Of a stretch of 64,000 nucleotides of DNA, positions 47,082 through 59,855 are shown piece after piece. Under the pieces are notes generated by a model. The model had not been told where the DNA came from. It searched no databases and saw only the letters and a list, made by a program, of their open reading frames with translations. The stretch covers positions 8,928,001 through 8,992,000 of the forward strand of contig JAWNGF010000001.1 in assembly GCA_037039685.1 (NCBI GenBank). The letters are read 5' to 3'. A program made the translations under genes and the position numbers. How positions within the stretch are numbered: position 1 is the stretch's first letter; every line of letters starts with the position of its first letter. Origin of the DNA: Ceratobasidium sp. AG-K. Its lineage: Eukaryota > Basidiomycota > Agaricomycetes > Cantharellales > Ceratobasidiaceae.

Positions 47082-48491
47082 TTAATTAATATTAATAACA
47101 ATCTTTCCGAAATGAGACCCAGTCAGCTGATAATCCAGTGCATCAACAACCTCGGTCCAGTCAAAGACACGATCAATCACTGGCTTAATCTCATGTTTGG
47201 TCATGAACTCGTCCATGCGCTCACACATGACTTTGCTGCCAACCAAAATGCCGGACATCTATTGGAACTCATTAGAATCATCGAATAGAATTGAAGGAAG
47301 AAACTCACCGTAATTTGACTGAGTAGCAGCTTCAAAGCAAGGTCCTCTAGACTTTCGCTAGGGCCGCCGTTTTTCGCAACAACGCCAATAACATGCACGA
47401 AGCCTTCGCGCTGGACGGACTTGAGAGACTGCATAAGTGTGCCTTGTCCGCCTACACGCATACATCAATATCAAGCTGTGATAGGAAGTGCGATGGCTTA
47501 CCAACTTCGAGCACCTGCTCAACGCCGTTTCCTCCGGTCAGCTCGTTTACCTTGGTCGACCATTCAGGAACCTCTCGATAGTTGATGACCTCGTCGACGC
47601 CAAGATCCCCGTACTTGGCTTCCTTCTCCTTGCTCGAGGTAGTGGCAATAACGCGGGCACCCAAGGCTTTGGCAAACTGAGCGCCAAATACGGAGACACC
47701 CCCACTCCCCAAAACGAGCACGGTGGAGTCTTTGGTGATAGGGCGCTCTTCGAAGAATGATTGCCAGGCGGTCAAGGCAGCGCAGGGAAGTGTGGCGGCC
47801 TCTTGATAAGAAAGATAATCAGGGATAGGTAATAGTGTTTCGGCGGGGAAGATTCTATGGGAGGATAGAAATTTAGCGGATGTATGCGTACTGTAAATAG
47901 TGTCACAGACGGACTTGTATTGAACAAGACATCCAGAGGCACCACCTCCGACCGTATGGGGGAGATATTCATCCTAGTGAACTTATAAAATTGTTACTTC
48001 AGGGGATCCCACAGGTTGCTCACCTTGATGGGACCCTCGAACCAGGTCTCAAAGAACAACGAGTGGACTCGATCCCCTTGTTTCCATTTGGTGACGCCCT
48101 CACCAATCGCCACCACCTCGCCAGCGCCGTCGCATGAGGGGATGAGGCCCTCCCCGTCAGGGCCGTTAGTGTAAGGCCCAGGATAGATCCCGTTACTGAT
48201 GAGGATGTCCTAGAAAGCGTGTTAGATTGGCTCACACGTGCTTCGGCTCTACTGGTCACATACTCTTGAAACATAAGCGCAGTCAGCAAGGCGTGCACTG
48301 ATGAGAAAGGAAATCAAGTAGAGCCCTCACCTGTAATTCAAAGACGCGGCATGGAGCCTCACTAAGACCTCTCCCCGCTCAGGAGGCGATATTTTGACAT
48401 TGCGAAGCTCAAGGCTCTTGTGGCCATTCCAACTCTTCTGGTCAATGGGGAAACGCCAAGCTTTGGCAGTGGTGGGAATGATTGGAGACAT
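47082..48491 (-). CDS. MDR-superfamily NAD(P)-dependent oxidoreductase
   Basis: Zinc-type alcohol dehydrogenase-like or quinone-oxidoreductase-like enzyme of the cytosol. The start MSPIIPTTAKAWRFPIDQKS leads to the GroES-like half (PPERGEVLVRLHAASLNYR, PDGEGLIPSCDGAGEVVAIG, KWKQGDRV). The Rossmann half has LPCAALTAWQSFFEERP and VLVLGSGGVSVFGAQFAKAL, where the glycine-rich loop binds the dinucleotide, and GARVIATTSSKEKEA, which suggests NADPH. DEVINYREVPEWSTKVNELT and GNGVEQVLEVG follow. The C-terminal exon ends GSHFGKIVININ at 47,082. Catalytic zinc ligands are not evident, which favours a quinone-reductase-like role. Several 50-60 nt introns. Substrate unknown. Confidence 0.88.
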
Positions 48492-48998
48492 AGTGCAAAT
48501 GAGATGAGAAAGCTATTGGGAGGTACTTCATAAAACGGGAGGCGGTTGAATGTGGTTTAAGTAGCTTGACCAAACTCGTCGCTTTCGTCATTTTTCAAAA
48601 ACGTTGCATGCAAGCTTATGCCAGATTATGCAGATTTTATTGAGGAATGATCAAATTGCCCTGTGGAGGCATAAGCATCGTAGTCCAGAGGTGGAGGTTT
48701 GGCTCGATCCTTGGGTAGTGGGTCCAGTTTCCACTTTAAGCCCGCGGTGTTAGCATGAATTTGGGTTTCAAAGTAACATTATGAAACAAGATAGTAGAAC
48801 CGTTGTAGAGTACGAATGACTAAGATCACGAAGGTCGATAACTGGGGAAGTTACGAGACGACGATCGGCCGTCGGATGGGTAATTTTTTTGGAGGAGAGC
48901 CGTTGTCAGTGCTCGTTAGTTAGAGCTCTGTGTAATGAGTCTTACTAACGCACCATCTCGTGTTTGACCGCAAGCCGGTGGTAACCGAATTGCCGCGA
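48492..48998. other. Intergenic: MDR promoter / CFA20 gene 3' flank
   Basis: No gene or clear repeat recognised. Confidence 0.4.
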
Positions 48999-49819
48999 CT
49001 ACCCTGTATACAGTCCAAACTCCCAAGCTTGATTCGTGCTGCCATCGGCGGACCGCGCCAGCCATACGCGCCTTAATCGGCAATTGGCATACACCTTGAA
49101 GTAATTCATGCAAGCGTAGTTTCCAGTGGGTACATATGCTCCTCGGGTGTCGTCCAGTGAGCATGGGGCATGACTGAAGTGTGGTATAATGGTGGCTAGA
49201 TTAATTGCTAAGGTACGCCAAGGACCTGTACAACCTGGGAGTGACACACTGAGGGGAACATGAAGTAGCGGGGGACGTAGGCTTTCAAGCCGAGGCTCCT
49301 CCTTTAGCAATGATATTTAGCCTAACCGGAGTGGTCCAATGACAAAGCGACATAACAAACCTGGAACGTCGAACACCTAATGGCCCCCACACGTCCGTTA
49401 GTATCGGATATACCAATCTCAAAGCTGAATTCTCGTCTGATGTCTCGAAATTGCATATGGAACCACTGGTGCGTAAGACCGAGAGTATTCTTGGAACCGC
49501 TGTTTAGTGGAGGACAGCGTATAAATGTTGTATTTATTGTTGGAGACTGGATGTGGAGGACTGTACAAGCGAGAGAATATGATTGAGTTTTCCCGTCAGT
49601 AGATGGAGATGTGTCCTCTGGTAATTGGATCAATTGTGTATCAGAGGCCGGTGGGGGCAAGGATGTTTCGTCGTTCAACAAGTGGATTACGGAGTCTGCT
49701 GGGAGAGCAAGATCTACCGAGACCGAAAAGAGCTGCAAGGGATGGGATCCCGCCGAAGAAAATAAAGAAACCAAAGGGGGCTGAACAGTTGATGCAAACA
49801 TTATGAGACGGGTGGACAA
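48999..49819 (-). CDS. CFA20-domain protein
   Basis: Two exons joined by an intron with donor GTTTGT and acceptor AAG before GAGGAGCC. The N-terminal exon is variable (MSTRLIMFAS, with a Ser/Pro-rich stretch) and then shows LTHQWFHMQFRDIRREFSFE and GRVGAIRCSTFQ. The second exon has LLHVPLSVSLPG, PWRTLAINLATIIPHFS and MNYFKVYANCRLRRVWLA. The W-(S/T)-F-E, IRCSTFQ and KVYANCRLRR elements fit the CFA20 domain, best known from the ciliary protein CFAP20. Total about 250 aa. The organism lacks cilia, so the role must be different; unknown. The gene lies about 140 bp from the left edge of duplication copy 2. Confidence 0.72.
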
Positions 49820-50094
49820 GCGATCCTGTGGTGGTTGTTTGAAAACGCACGAATGTTAACCATGACTAGTCACGCTTACGTATGCAATATACTTGGTTGT
49901 GTACGAAAACATGCTCAGTCGAGCCTTTACATACTACCCTTGTGCCAAGGTTGTTTCTCATAAGGTCCACGAAGCACTTAGTTAAGCATGGTATAACCTT
50001 TCCGACCTAAATTTTTACCTCATCCGAAACTAAGGAAGAAAATTGGATTGCGTCCGCCATGGTAGCCAACGAAACGTGAATTTACAGATCATAC

Positions 50095-51902
50095 TTAGAC
50101 AAGCGAGTTGATGTAGTTCTCGATGTCTAAGAAAACTCCATCAAAAACAGCTAGCGGTTTTACAACGCATATACTTACTAACGTAGCCATCGCCGTTCTT
50201 ATCTTGCATGGCATCGTTCACGTTCGGGTCCAAGCCATTGGCCACCTCCCAGTCGTCGGGAATGCCATCACCGTCGGTATCCTTGGGTGATGTACCACCC
50301 GAGATAGGTCCACCCGAGTTCCACGGAGAGACTGTCTCGTCCGAAATTAGGGCACCGGATGCGCCGAGGGATTTGACTTGGTCAACCAGCAGTGTGTCGA
50401 CATTGTCGCGAGACTTGGACGCACCCGCACTCGCGATGACTTTGGCATACGCGTCGAGGGGAGCAAGTAGGTTTGTCACCGTGGGGTAATCATAGCGAGT
50501 GCTTTGGAAGTCGACGTCCTGAATGCTAGGTCACTATCGAGAAGCTAGTGTTAATGATTCGTACAAACCGAATAATTGACGGTAGACTCGGATAGCTCCC
50601 AGCCATCCAGTACCCCTATGGTATGGTGCACGATTAGCTAAACGTAAAATGCATACAGACGGCATCACTAGCCCTAGCACCTACCATTCCTATCTACAAT
50701 CAAGGGGTTATATACGAATAAACGTACAACTATGAAAGTACATACTAGGGTCGTAGTAGTTGCGCTGCACATAGGTATGGAAGTTGGCATTTCCACGGGT
50801 GAATGGCGACACGCTCGTCGAAGGACCGCTGATGAACACGTTGTTCATGATGTTCGCATACGACTGGCCAGCAGAGTCCCCTGCAATATAGGCACCACCT
50901 CCACCCCAGTTATAGATCACGTTGTTCACAAACTCATTGACCCCTTTTACTTTGGGATTTCTATTTACGAATAATATCAACTCAGTCTTCGCGTGTGTGA
51001 ATAAGCCACACATACCTCGTCTTATTGTCAATATAGAGGGACCGGATGATGCTAACTCCTCCATCCGTTTGCATCAGACCCCCACAAGAATGTGTCTCCA
51101 AGCCCTGTGCAACGATGGAATCCGATATCGTGACGTTAGAAACGTCACCGTTGATGGAGAAAGTCTCATCTATTGACCAAGTTATGTCGAGCCAGGTTGA
51201 GATGATACCTTGCTGTCAGCTCACCTCTGCCCCAAGACACGCTAACATGGTCAAATATCATGTCGTGTCCATCAGCTGTGTGCGCTCATTAGACGTCAGA
51301 ACTTAGGGATTGAATATACCCGTACCTATCCCAAGGCCATCCTTCCCACCCTCACCACCTTTGCCCATACGGTAGCGAATATACCGAGTGATGGTGTGAT
51401 GTGCGTTCGAATAAGAGACGCCCTTTCCACGTAATTAGCATCTGACATGCGCATGCAGATTGGGAGAAGACTCACATTGCCGTAGACGGTAATGCCACCT
51501 CCCGGTGCGGTCTGCCCAGCAATCGTGACATGGTGACTAACGACAATTCGGTCCGTAATCTTGATGAGGCCGCCAACAGCAAAGACAACAATTCGGTTTG
51601 GCTGGCTCACAGCGTCACGGAAACTTCCACTGCCCACGCATATATTAGCATAATTACATTTTCACACATGTAAAACAAAAGACAATTACCTCCCACTAAT
51701 AAAGGCGAATTAGCTAGTCCCTAGAGGGTTTAAAGGAACAAACCTACGTATCGTTTAGGTTGGTCACGACATACACCGACCCACCCCGCCCTCCAAGTGC
51801 GTTTGCGCCGAATCCTTCAGCCCCCGGAAATGCAGGGATCGCTAGCACTGCAGGTAAGACAGTCACCAGTGCGGCCAAATTCAGTAGTGCAAATGAGCGC
51901 AT
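50095..51902 (-). CDS. Secreted pectate lyase A, copy 2
   Basis: Exon for exon the same as the gene at 139-1946 (offset 49,956), with the signal peptide, lyase motifs, both microexons and a predicted product of 419 aa. By eye only one base differs across the gene (T versus C near 50,480, silent), far fewer than in the neighbouring ATPase. The gene is intact. Confidence 0.88.
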
Positions 51903-53464
51903 GCCGAACTAAAACCAGGAATAGTCGAAGATTAAATCAGGGCAGAGCGAGCAAAGGGCTCAAGGATCGCTCCCGTCAACCCACGTCACGCATACCTTAT
52001 AATACCCCCAAGGGTGGTTTCCATGAGTTCGACGTTCACCATGTAAGACTTTTCCCCATGGACCAACGTTAGCTATAGCGCGTACGGACCGCGCGCCTCC
52101 GCTCGGAGTAATTAGAAGCTTGTCACAAGACAATGCGTTGGACATGTTCTAACAAGTGGGATTCACCCTATTGGTTGAATACATGAGCACGGGTGCGTTC
52201 GAAATAGCCAAAGAACCGAATCACCTATCAAGCGCTATCGGGGGTGTTTGACGAAGGAGTGCTCCGGCACGAAGAAAGGGTAGGAAATGAAGCGCATGTG
52301 CAAGAACGGTCACCTGAGGATTATCAGTTGACTGCGTTGGGTCTCGTGCGACTGGAAGTTGCGATCGTGTTGTGGAATGTGTATAGGAATCGGTGGTTCA
52401 TTCGGGTTGGCCGGGGTTGGCCATCCGGCGTGCTTGGCACAGCTATGTATAGATGACGCTCTTCGCCAAATAATCTCGCGTTGCGACAGTCATCCGGTAT
52501 TGCGGGCGTTTGGAAGGGGCGGAGAGTGGTTGGCAAAGGCGTAGTGCATGTAAATAGCCTATACTGGCCCGCCTAGTGTGAAAATCGGCGGACTATCCAA
52601 AGCCAAAATAGCACCCCGATGATAAAGGATAACGTGGGTAATTGGAGGACTGGACTAGAGGCGCACCTTAACACTGGTGCACGCGGATTTCCTTCAGCCC
52701 AGCGAATATTGTATTCAATGCATATACGAAGAGTTTTAAAAGCGTTGAGGCAATCCCAGCCCAAAATAATAAAATATTAGAACCAGTGAATGGTCTCAAC
52801 GCACCGAAAGGTCCTGTGAACTTACCAGATATCAGTCGTTTCTCAGCGGCGAGAGTATATGGGAGCTACATACTAAGGCCCACTTCACCACGGCGACACT
52901 TTCGGTCGTAGGATTGGAATATGTGTTCCAGAGGCGTAGTGTAGAATGCGTTCAAGGCAGATATGGAGGCAATACACGGGGGAGTCGCAGGAGAAAGCCC
53001 CTATGGGGGAGATTTAACCAAAGGGAGGAATACTATAAACAGAAGAAAGGAGAACGAAACTATATGTCAGGCCCTGATAAAATAGTCATTAACTTGGGTG
53101 ACATCGGTTGAGAGCATCGGTTACCGTTCAGGGATGGGGTAAGCGAATCGGAGCTGGCAGGCCTTGTTCGGCCTAACGTTGCCCCCGCGCATGGCGTTCC
53201 CGAACTTGACGTAGGCACGAACGGAACAAGCAGGGCTTATGCCATGACCATCAAACCATGAGTCTAAGAGCCCGTGTATGTTCGGCTTCGGATTCCTGCT
53301 GCTTCGTCAAGGCCGTTTCTCACAAGGCTAATGGGCATTGGAGGTCTTGGTCCTGGGATCTCCGGTAAAAGTGCTTCCGTATCCTGAACAAGGGAAGTAA
53401 ATCGCATTGATTCGCTTAATCCAGCCGTGTAAACCAACAATACGTAGAACCACGCATTGTTCAG
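51903..53464. other. Intergenic between PL-A and PL-B, copy 2
   Basis: Contains the PL-A promoter elements at the positions equivalent to 2038-2218 (about 51,994-52,174), and otherwise nothing recognised. Confidence 0.45.
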
Positions 53465-55266
53465 TCAAACAAGCGAGTTGATGTAGTTCTCAATATCTGC
53501 AGGGAAGCATCGTGAGAAACTACCAGCCATCTAACAGCGCATGTACTCACTAGCATAACCATCACCATTCTTATCCTGCATAGCATCGTTCACGTTGGGA
53601 TTCAAGCCATTTGCCACTTCCCAGTCGTCGGGAATACCATCTCCATCAGTGTCCTTGGGTGCTGTGCCGCCAGAAATCGGACCACCGGAACTCCACGGCG
53701 AGACGGTTTCGTCCGAAATGAGCGCACCAGACTTGCCAAGCGACTTCACCTGATTGATGAGCTGCGTGTCGACATTATCGCGGGACTTGGACGCGCCGAC
53801 CCCAGCAATGACCTTCGCGTAAGCGTCAAGTGGGGCCAGTAGGGTTTTGACGGTGGGATAGTTGTAACGGGCACTTTGGAAATCGACACCCTGGACGCTG
53901 GGTCAGTATCAAGGGAGTCGGTGGCGAGCTGTTGGGCACTGACCGAGTAGTTGTCAGTGGACTGAGATAGTTCCCAGCCATCAAGCACCCCTATAGTACG
54001 CTCCATGATAAGCTAAATAAGTAAGAGATTGATCTAACGATACTTGCCATTCCTGTCTATAATTGATGTTAGACACGAAAGAATGCATAATCCTGAAAAT
54101 ACTCACTGGGATCGTAGTAATTGTGCTGCACATAGGCGTGGAAGTTGGCGTTCCCACGTGTGAACGGCGAGACGCTCGTCGAGGGTCCGCTGATGAACAC
54201 GTTGTTCATGATGTTCGCATACGACTGTCCGTCAGAGTCTCCCGCAATATAGCCTCCTCCTCCACCCCAGTTGTAGACCACGTTGTTCACAAACTCGTTT
54301 ACGCCCTTGACTTTAGGGTTCCTGCGTAGGGGGCGAGACTTAATATGGAAAAGCACTTGTGAGAACACGCCACTCGCACCTCGTCTTGTTATCAACATAG
54401 AGCGATCGAATAATACTAACTCCACCGTCCGTCTGCATCAGGCCCCCACAGGAATGGGTCTCCAAGCCTTGTGCTATGATCGAATCGGATATCGTGACGT
54501 TAGAAACATCTCCGTTGATGGAGAAGGTCTCGTCTGTGAGTAAAGTTAGCCAAGTCGAGGTAGCAGCTGACTCGACGACTCACCTCGGCCCCAAGATACA
54601 CTGACATGGTCGAGGATCATGTCGTGTCCGTCGGCTGGGCATGTCAATCAGTTACTGGTGCCAACGTTTGGAGTGTAACTGCCCACCAATTGCAATACCG
54701 TCCTTGCCACTGTCACCGCCTTTGCCCATGCGATAGCGGATATAGCGAGTAATGGTATGGTGCGCATTCGAGTATGAGACGCCCTTTGTACCCCGATTAG
54801 CAGCTGACATGCGTGTGCATATTGAGAGATGGACCCACATTGCCGTAGACGGTGATACCACCTCCGGGCGCAGTCTGTCCGGCAATCGTGACGTGGTGGC
54901 TAATAACCACGCGACTGGAAATCTTGATGACACCGCCAACCTTGAAGACGACGATGCGGTTGGGCTGGCTCACGGCGTCACGGAAACTTCCGCTATGGAC
55001 ACCGCACATATTAGCATTGGTGCCCGGATGGACGTATAAGCCAAATGTCATTTACCTTCCGCTAATGAAAAGGTCAGCCAAGTCTCATGGAACCTAAACA
55101 AAGCAACATACCTATCGTTCAAGTTGGTCACAGCATACACTGACCCACCGCGTCCTCCAAGCGCATTCGCCCCGAAACCTTCGGCTCCTGGGAACGCAGG
55201 GATGGCCAACGCGGTAGGAACAACCGTCGCAGCAGCGGCCAAGGCCAAGGAGACAAACGACCGCAT
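53465..55266 (-). CDS. Secreted pectate lyase B, copy 2 (intact)
   Basis: Same architecture as PL-A. The signal peptide, GSGSFRDA motif assembled through a 6-nt microexon (55,056-55,061), TIAGQTAPGGGITVYGN, SVSWGRDETFS and the 9-nt microexon (54,048-54,056, GC donor) are all present. Unlike copy 1, the stretch after the GTCAGT intron reads GVDFQSARYNYPTVKTLLAP in frame and continues to DTDGDGIPDDWE and the NIENYINSLV end. The start exon, microexon and third exon have the same lengths as in PL-A. Predicted product about 420 aa. This is probably the working PL-B gene of the pair. Confidence 0.88.
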
Positions 55267-56636
55267 GTTGACTAAATGAAAATACAGCCGAGCAATAATC
55301 AGAACGAAAAGAGCAATGAATCAATCGATGCGTCTCGGACGCACCTTATATCCTCCAAGAGTGTCGCCATGACTGCGTGCCATAACATCTTGCTCCATGG
55401 ATTAATGCTGGCAAGAGTCGCGTACGGACCGTGTGCCCCGCTCGGAGTAATTAGAAGTCGGAAGCTCGTCACAAGACAATGTGTTGGACAGATTCTGGCG
55501 GCTGAAGCGTAGCCTATTGGTCGAGAGAGTAGGTTTGGATGAGTATGACAGCGTCAGAGCGTGTGCTGACCTGCTACAAACTGCCGAAGAAGACTGATCC
55601 TCGTACGGAGGAAAAGTGGTGTATGGGGTACGTTTGTATGTCTAGTCAGCTGTCGATCGTCTGGTGTGAGATAGGCAGAATTAATGAGCGAATGCGGCTA
55701 GAAGCTAGGGTAAGTTGCATACCAAGGGCCGCGTTGGTTGGCAACCGTCGATCGTTTGCACGCTTGTTCCAATTACGGGTATTTTCCCGCCTTCTTTACA
55801 AATGAACCCATCGTTTTATTCGCATTCGCCCTGGTACAACTGCCATTCGGATAATTCAGGAAGTGTATCGGACGGAATGGTTTGCGAGTGTATGTAAAGG
55901 TCGTCCTTGTCGACCGTCCCAGCGTGGAAGCGGGCACTGGGTGAGCTGATGTTTGCCAGCTAATACGCCAATCAATAAAAGCTGGGATAAACAGTAGCAC
56001 GAGAAGGTCAAACTAACCTGGTCGGGCAGACTTTGTTAGAGGAAGATAAACAGCAACCTTATCCACAAGCGCCTGACGTCCTCAATTCAACTGGTTGATC
56101 GTTCCCAAGAGAACGGAATGAATGCGATTAGAGTAGACCCATCAACGACCAAGATGAGCATCTAGCGGATTCTGGGCAGTCGTCCAGGAAAACTGAAGCG
56201 GGCGCCTAGTGAATTTCCGCACCATGTAAAGGGCCCCGAAGATGGCCATTGGTGGGCAACAAGGCCTAGCGAAAATAAGCTCACCACACGCTCGGCCCCT
56301 CTGAGCAGAATTGCACTAGAAGGCTGTTCAGCACGAGAGCGAATGGAAGAAATACCTCACGTTGAATGATCTCGCGTACCACCCCCCAGGACAAGAAGGG
56401 CGGCTGAATAACAGGGACTTGAGCGCACGAGAGTATTGATCACAAATCATGGTATTACGACAATCATTAAATGACACGGATAAAACACAAGACATGAGGA
56501 GACATCAGGAGAAACAATTCCAGTCGAGCCTAGGCAAAACAGTAGTGCAAAATCTTGTGCAGAAAATGAGAGAACCACAAAAAGATACACCCCGTACATC
56601 TATACCATCAGCCAACCATCTCAGTGCTCCGATCGT
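55267..56636. other. PL-B promoter and intergenic, copy 2
   Basis: The TATA box, conserved CCGCTCGG block and CCAAT box equivalent to 5391-5565 lie at about 55,346-55,520. The remainder up to the ATPase stop has no recognised gene. Confidence 0.45.
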
Positions 56637-59600
56637 TTAGTGGGGGCGGCTCGGGTTGCGGGCGAGCGTAGCACCAGTCTGGGCAGCCTGGATGCTCGAG
56701 AAGCGCTGGAGTTCACCTTGGCTCATCTTCACACGCTTGTCACCAAAGCCAGCACGGTGCGCGGCACGCTTGAGGAAGCTGACACGGTTCGAGTAGAGCG
56801 ACTCGTGGATCGAAGCAGCGCGCGAAGTGGTACGGGTAAGAGGGACCTGGCCGCCGGTGGCACGGGCAGCCTCGGCAGCCTTGCGCTCGCGACGCTCGCG
56901 GAACCAGCGGATGACGGTGGCCTTCATGGCGAACTTGATCCAGTCGAGAGGGAAGAACCAGACGATGTTCCAGACCCAGACGATACCGATCCAGCCACCA
57001 GAGATGGAGTGGATGTCAGTGAAGCCCCAGTCGGCGTAGGCGGCAATGATGGACGAGATAAGCTGAGCGACGGCAAAGGCACCGAGGAGGGCGGTCGAGG
57101 GACGCTCCATAAAGAAGAAGCCGTGCGAACGAGTAACGAAGATGAGGGCCTGCGAGATCATGGCAACTTGGAGGTACACGATCATGTGGAGTTGACGATC
57201 GTTGTGGTCCTTGCGGCCGCTGGCATCGAGCTCGGACTCGAGGGAAACACCGAACTTATCTTCGAAGAAGTTGGTCTCGAGGATAACGATGACGAGGGCG
57301 ATGGTCGACATGGTGAGGTAAAGACCGTAGGCGACGGCAAAGGCGAAGATCTCGGCCAAGTCCCAGGCGTCCGGAGTGCTCGAGGGCAAGACACGATCGA
57401 CGGAGAGGGTCATGATGGTACCGTCGTTGAGGAGAGCGATGATCAGAACCATGAAAGGCGGGAAATCGAACTGGTAGGCGAAAGCGAGGACGGCGAAGCA
57501 CACAACGATACGGATGGTCACGGCGCAGGCGTAGATGGCATAGTTGCGCATGCGCTGGAAGATCTGGCGCGAACCGCGGATGGCGTGGACAATGGTGGAC
57601 AGACCGGGCTCAGTCAAGACAATATCAGCGGCACCGCGAGCGGCATCGGTGGCACCCTCGACAGCAATACCGACGTTGGCACGGGACAGGGCAGGAGCAT
57701 CGTTGGCACCGTCACCAGTCATAGCGCAGAGATGGCCGAGACCCTGGAGACGCTTGACAATCTCGTACTTGTGCTCGGGGAAGACACCAGCGAAACCATC
57801 GGCATCCATGATCATCTCGTCGAGCGACATGTGCTTGCCACCGGGAGCGGGACCGTCCTTGAGAACCTTGGCCGGATACATGTGATCACCGAGACCGAGA
57901 CGACGACCGGTTTCCTTTGCAATGGCGAGCTGGTCACCGGTAACCATCTTGACCTTAACACCGAGGGCAATGGCGTCATCAATGGTCTGCTTGGTATCGT
58001 CACGGGGAGGATCGAAGATGGCGAGGAGACCGATGAGCTCGAATCCGTTGCCTTCACCCTCGTGGTTATCGTGGTCAAGTTCCTCGTAAGCGACAGCGAG
58101 CGCACGGAGACCGCGGGAAGCGAACTCGGTAACGTCGGCCTCGAGCTGGTTCTCGACTTCCTCGGTCTTGTTGCGGGTGCAGAGCTCGATAATGATACCA
58201 GTCATGCCCTTGGTGACGCGCTTGAGCTTGCCAGACGACTCCTCGCGGTAGGTGATCTCGGTACGCTTGTCAACGGGGTTGAACGGCTTGAAGTCAAGGA
58301 GCTTGATTCCGGCACGGGCCTGTGTGGCATCGTCGAGGGTGCCAACAACGCACTGATCGATGGCGTCCTGGTTCTCGGTACGCGAGGCATAGGCAGCCAG
58401 GAGGATGACGTCCTGAGGCGAGAAGGGGCCGTAGGTCTTGACGAGCTGCTTGTCGATCGTGAGCTTGTTGGTGGTCAGGGTACCAGTCTTGTCAGAGCAC
58501 AAGATGGTGACACCAGCCAACTCCTCGATGGCAGTGATACGGGTGACGATGGCCTTGTGCTTAGCGAGCTGCTGGGCACCGACGGCGAGAGTGACGGAGA
58601 GGACAGTGGGCATGGCAATGGGAATACCACCGATCAAGAGCACGAGGATGTTGTCGAGACCGCGGCGGTAAGTGTACTTGAAGCGCGGGTACAGGATGAC
58701 AATCTCGAGGATGACGAAGATACCGATGGAGACCAAGCAGAAGGAACCGATCTGGGCGAGAATCTTCTGGAGATGGCCAGTGGTATCATCATCTTGACCG
58801 ACCAGCGACGCGGCACGACCGAAGAAAGTGTTGCCACCAGTGGAGATAACAACACCCTCAGCTTCACCCTGCTTGCAAGTAGAACCGCTGAGAGCAAAAT
58901 AAGTAAAAGAAATAGACAAAATATTGGATAGACTTACGAGAAGCACTGGTCGCCAGCCTTCTTGCTCTGGGGGAGAGACTCGCCAGTAAGAGCAGCCTGA
59001 TCGATCGAAACGTTGATGGCCTCGGTAAGACGGCAGTCGGCGGGGACAACGTCACCAATCTTGAACGCAACCATATCACCAGGAACGAGGATAGCCGAAT
59101 CGATTTCAGACCATTTGCCACCGCGGCGGACCTTTGCCTTGGGAGCGAGCGAGTCCATGAGGGCCTTGACGGCATTACCCGCATTGCGCTCCTCGTAGAA
59201 ACCGATGGCAGAGTTGATCAAAAGCAGGAGGACGATACCGACGAAATCAGGCCAGTCGGGTGCGCGACCACCACCGTTGGAGAGGGCAATGGCGACAATG
59301 GCAGCACCTTCCATGACCCAAGACAGCGGGTTCCACATGAAGCCCAAGAACTAATTAGGCAAGTGACATCAGTGGGAATTCATTTGAGCCTATGCGTCAC
59401 GACTTACCTGAAGGAACGGATTTTCCTCCTTGGACTCAAGCTTGTTAGGGCCAAAGAGTTCGAGACGGCGCTGGGCTTCTTCCTCGGAGAGACCCTCCTC
59501 GGTACATTGCAGGAGAGTGAAGACATCGTCGAGGACGACAGTTTCGAGATCAACCTTGTCCTTGTCGTACAGGTCCTCAGCCTTGAGCTCAATCTGAGAA

Positions 59601-59855
59601 GGCCGTTAGTATGCGTCAAGAAAAGATAAAAAGTGGTGCGTACCTGAGCCATGTCGACTTTTGCGTCTGAAAAAGATAGATAAGCATCGCGTAGTGCGGG
59701 CCCGAATGCAACTTACGAGTAGCCTTTTCTTCATCGTGGCCAAAGTCCTTGTACTCGCGCTTTTTCTTCTCTTCGGTCGGAGTCTCGGCGGCGCCCTGGT
59801 TATTAGCGGCAGCCACTGGGGGACCAGCTTCCTTTTCGACAATCGGCTCAGACAT
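56637..59855 (-). CDS. PMA1: Plasma-membrane H+-ATPase (P-type, IIIA), copy 2
   Basis: Second full-length proton pump with the same five-exon structure and a predicted 1,003-aa product. It shows [23 protein letters not shown] and [20 protein letters not shown]. Compared with copy 1, I counted about two dozen base differences in the coding exons. All appear silent except one Thr-to-Ala change in the disordered N-terminus (VAATNNQ versus VAAANNQ). One intron acceptor changes from CAG to TAG, which still splices. So both pumps seem to be kept under strong protein-level constraint. Confidence 0.96.

Noticed and set aside
49820..49956. Possible transposon end at the left edge of duplication copy 2
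   Set aside because: No terminal inverted repeat or target duplication could be matched to the right edge, and the left flank of copy 1 is outside the window.
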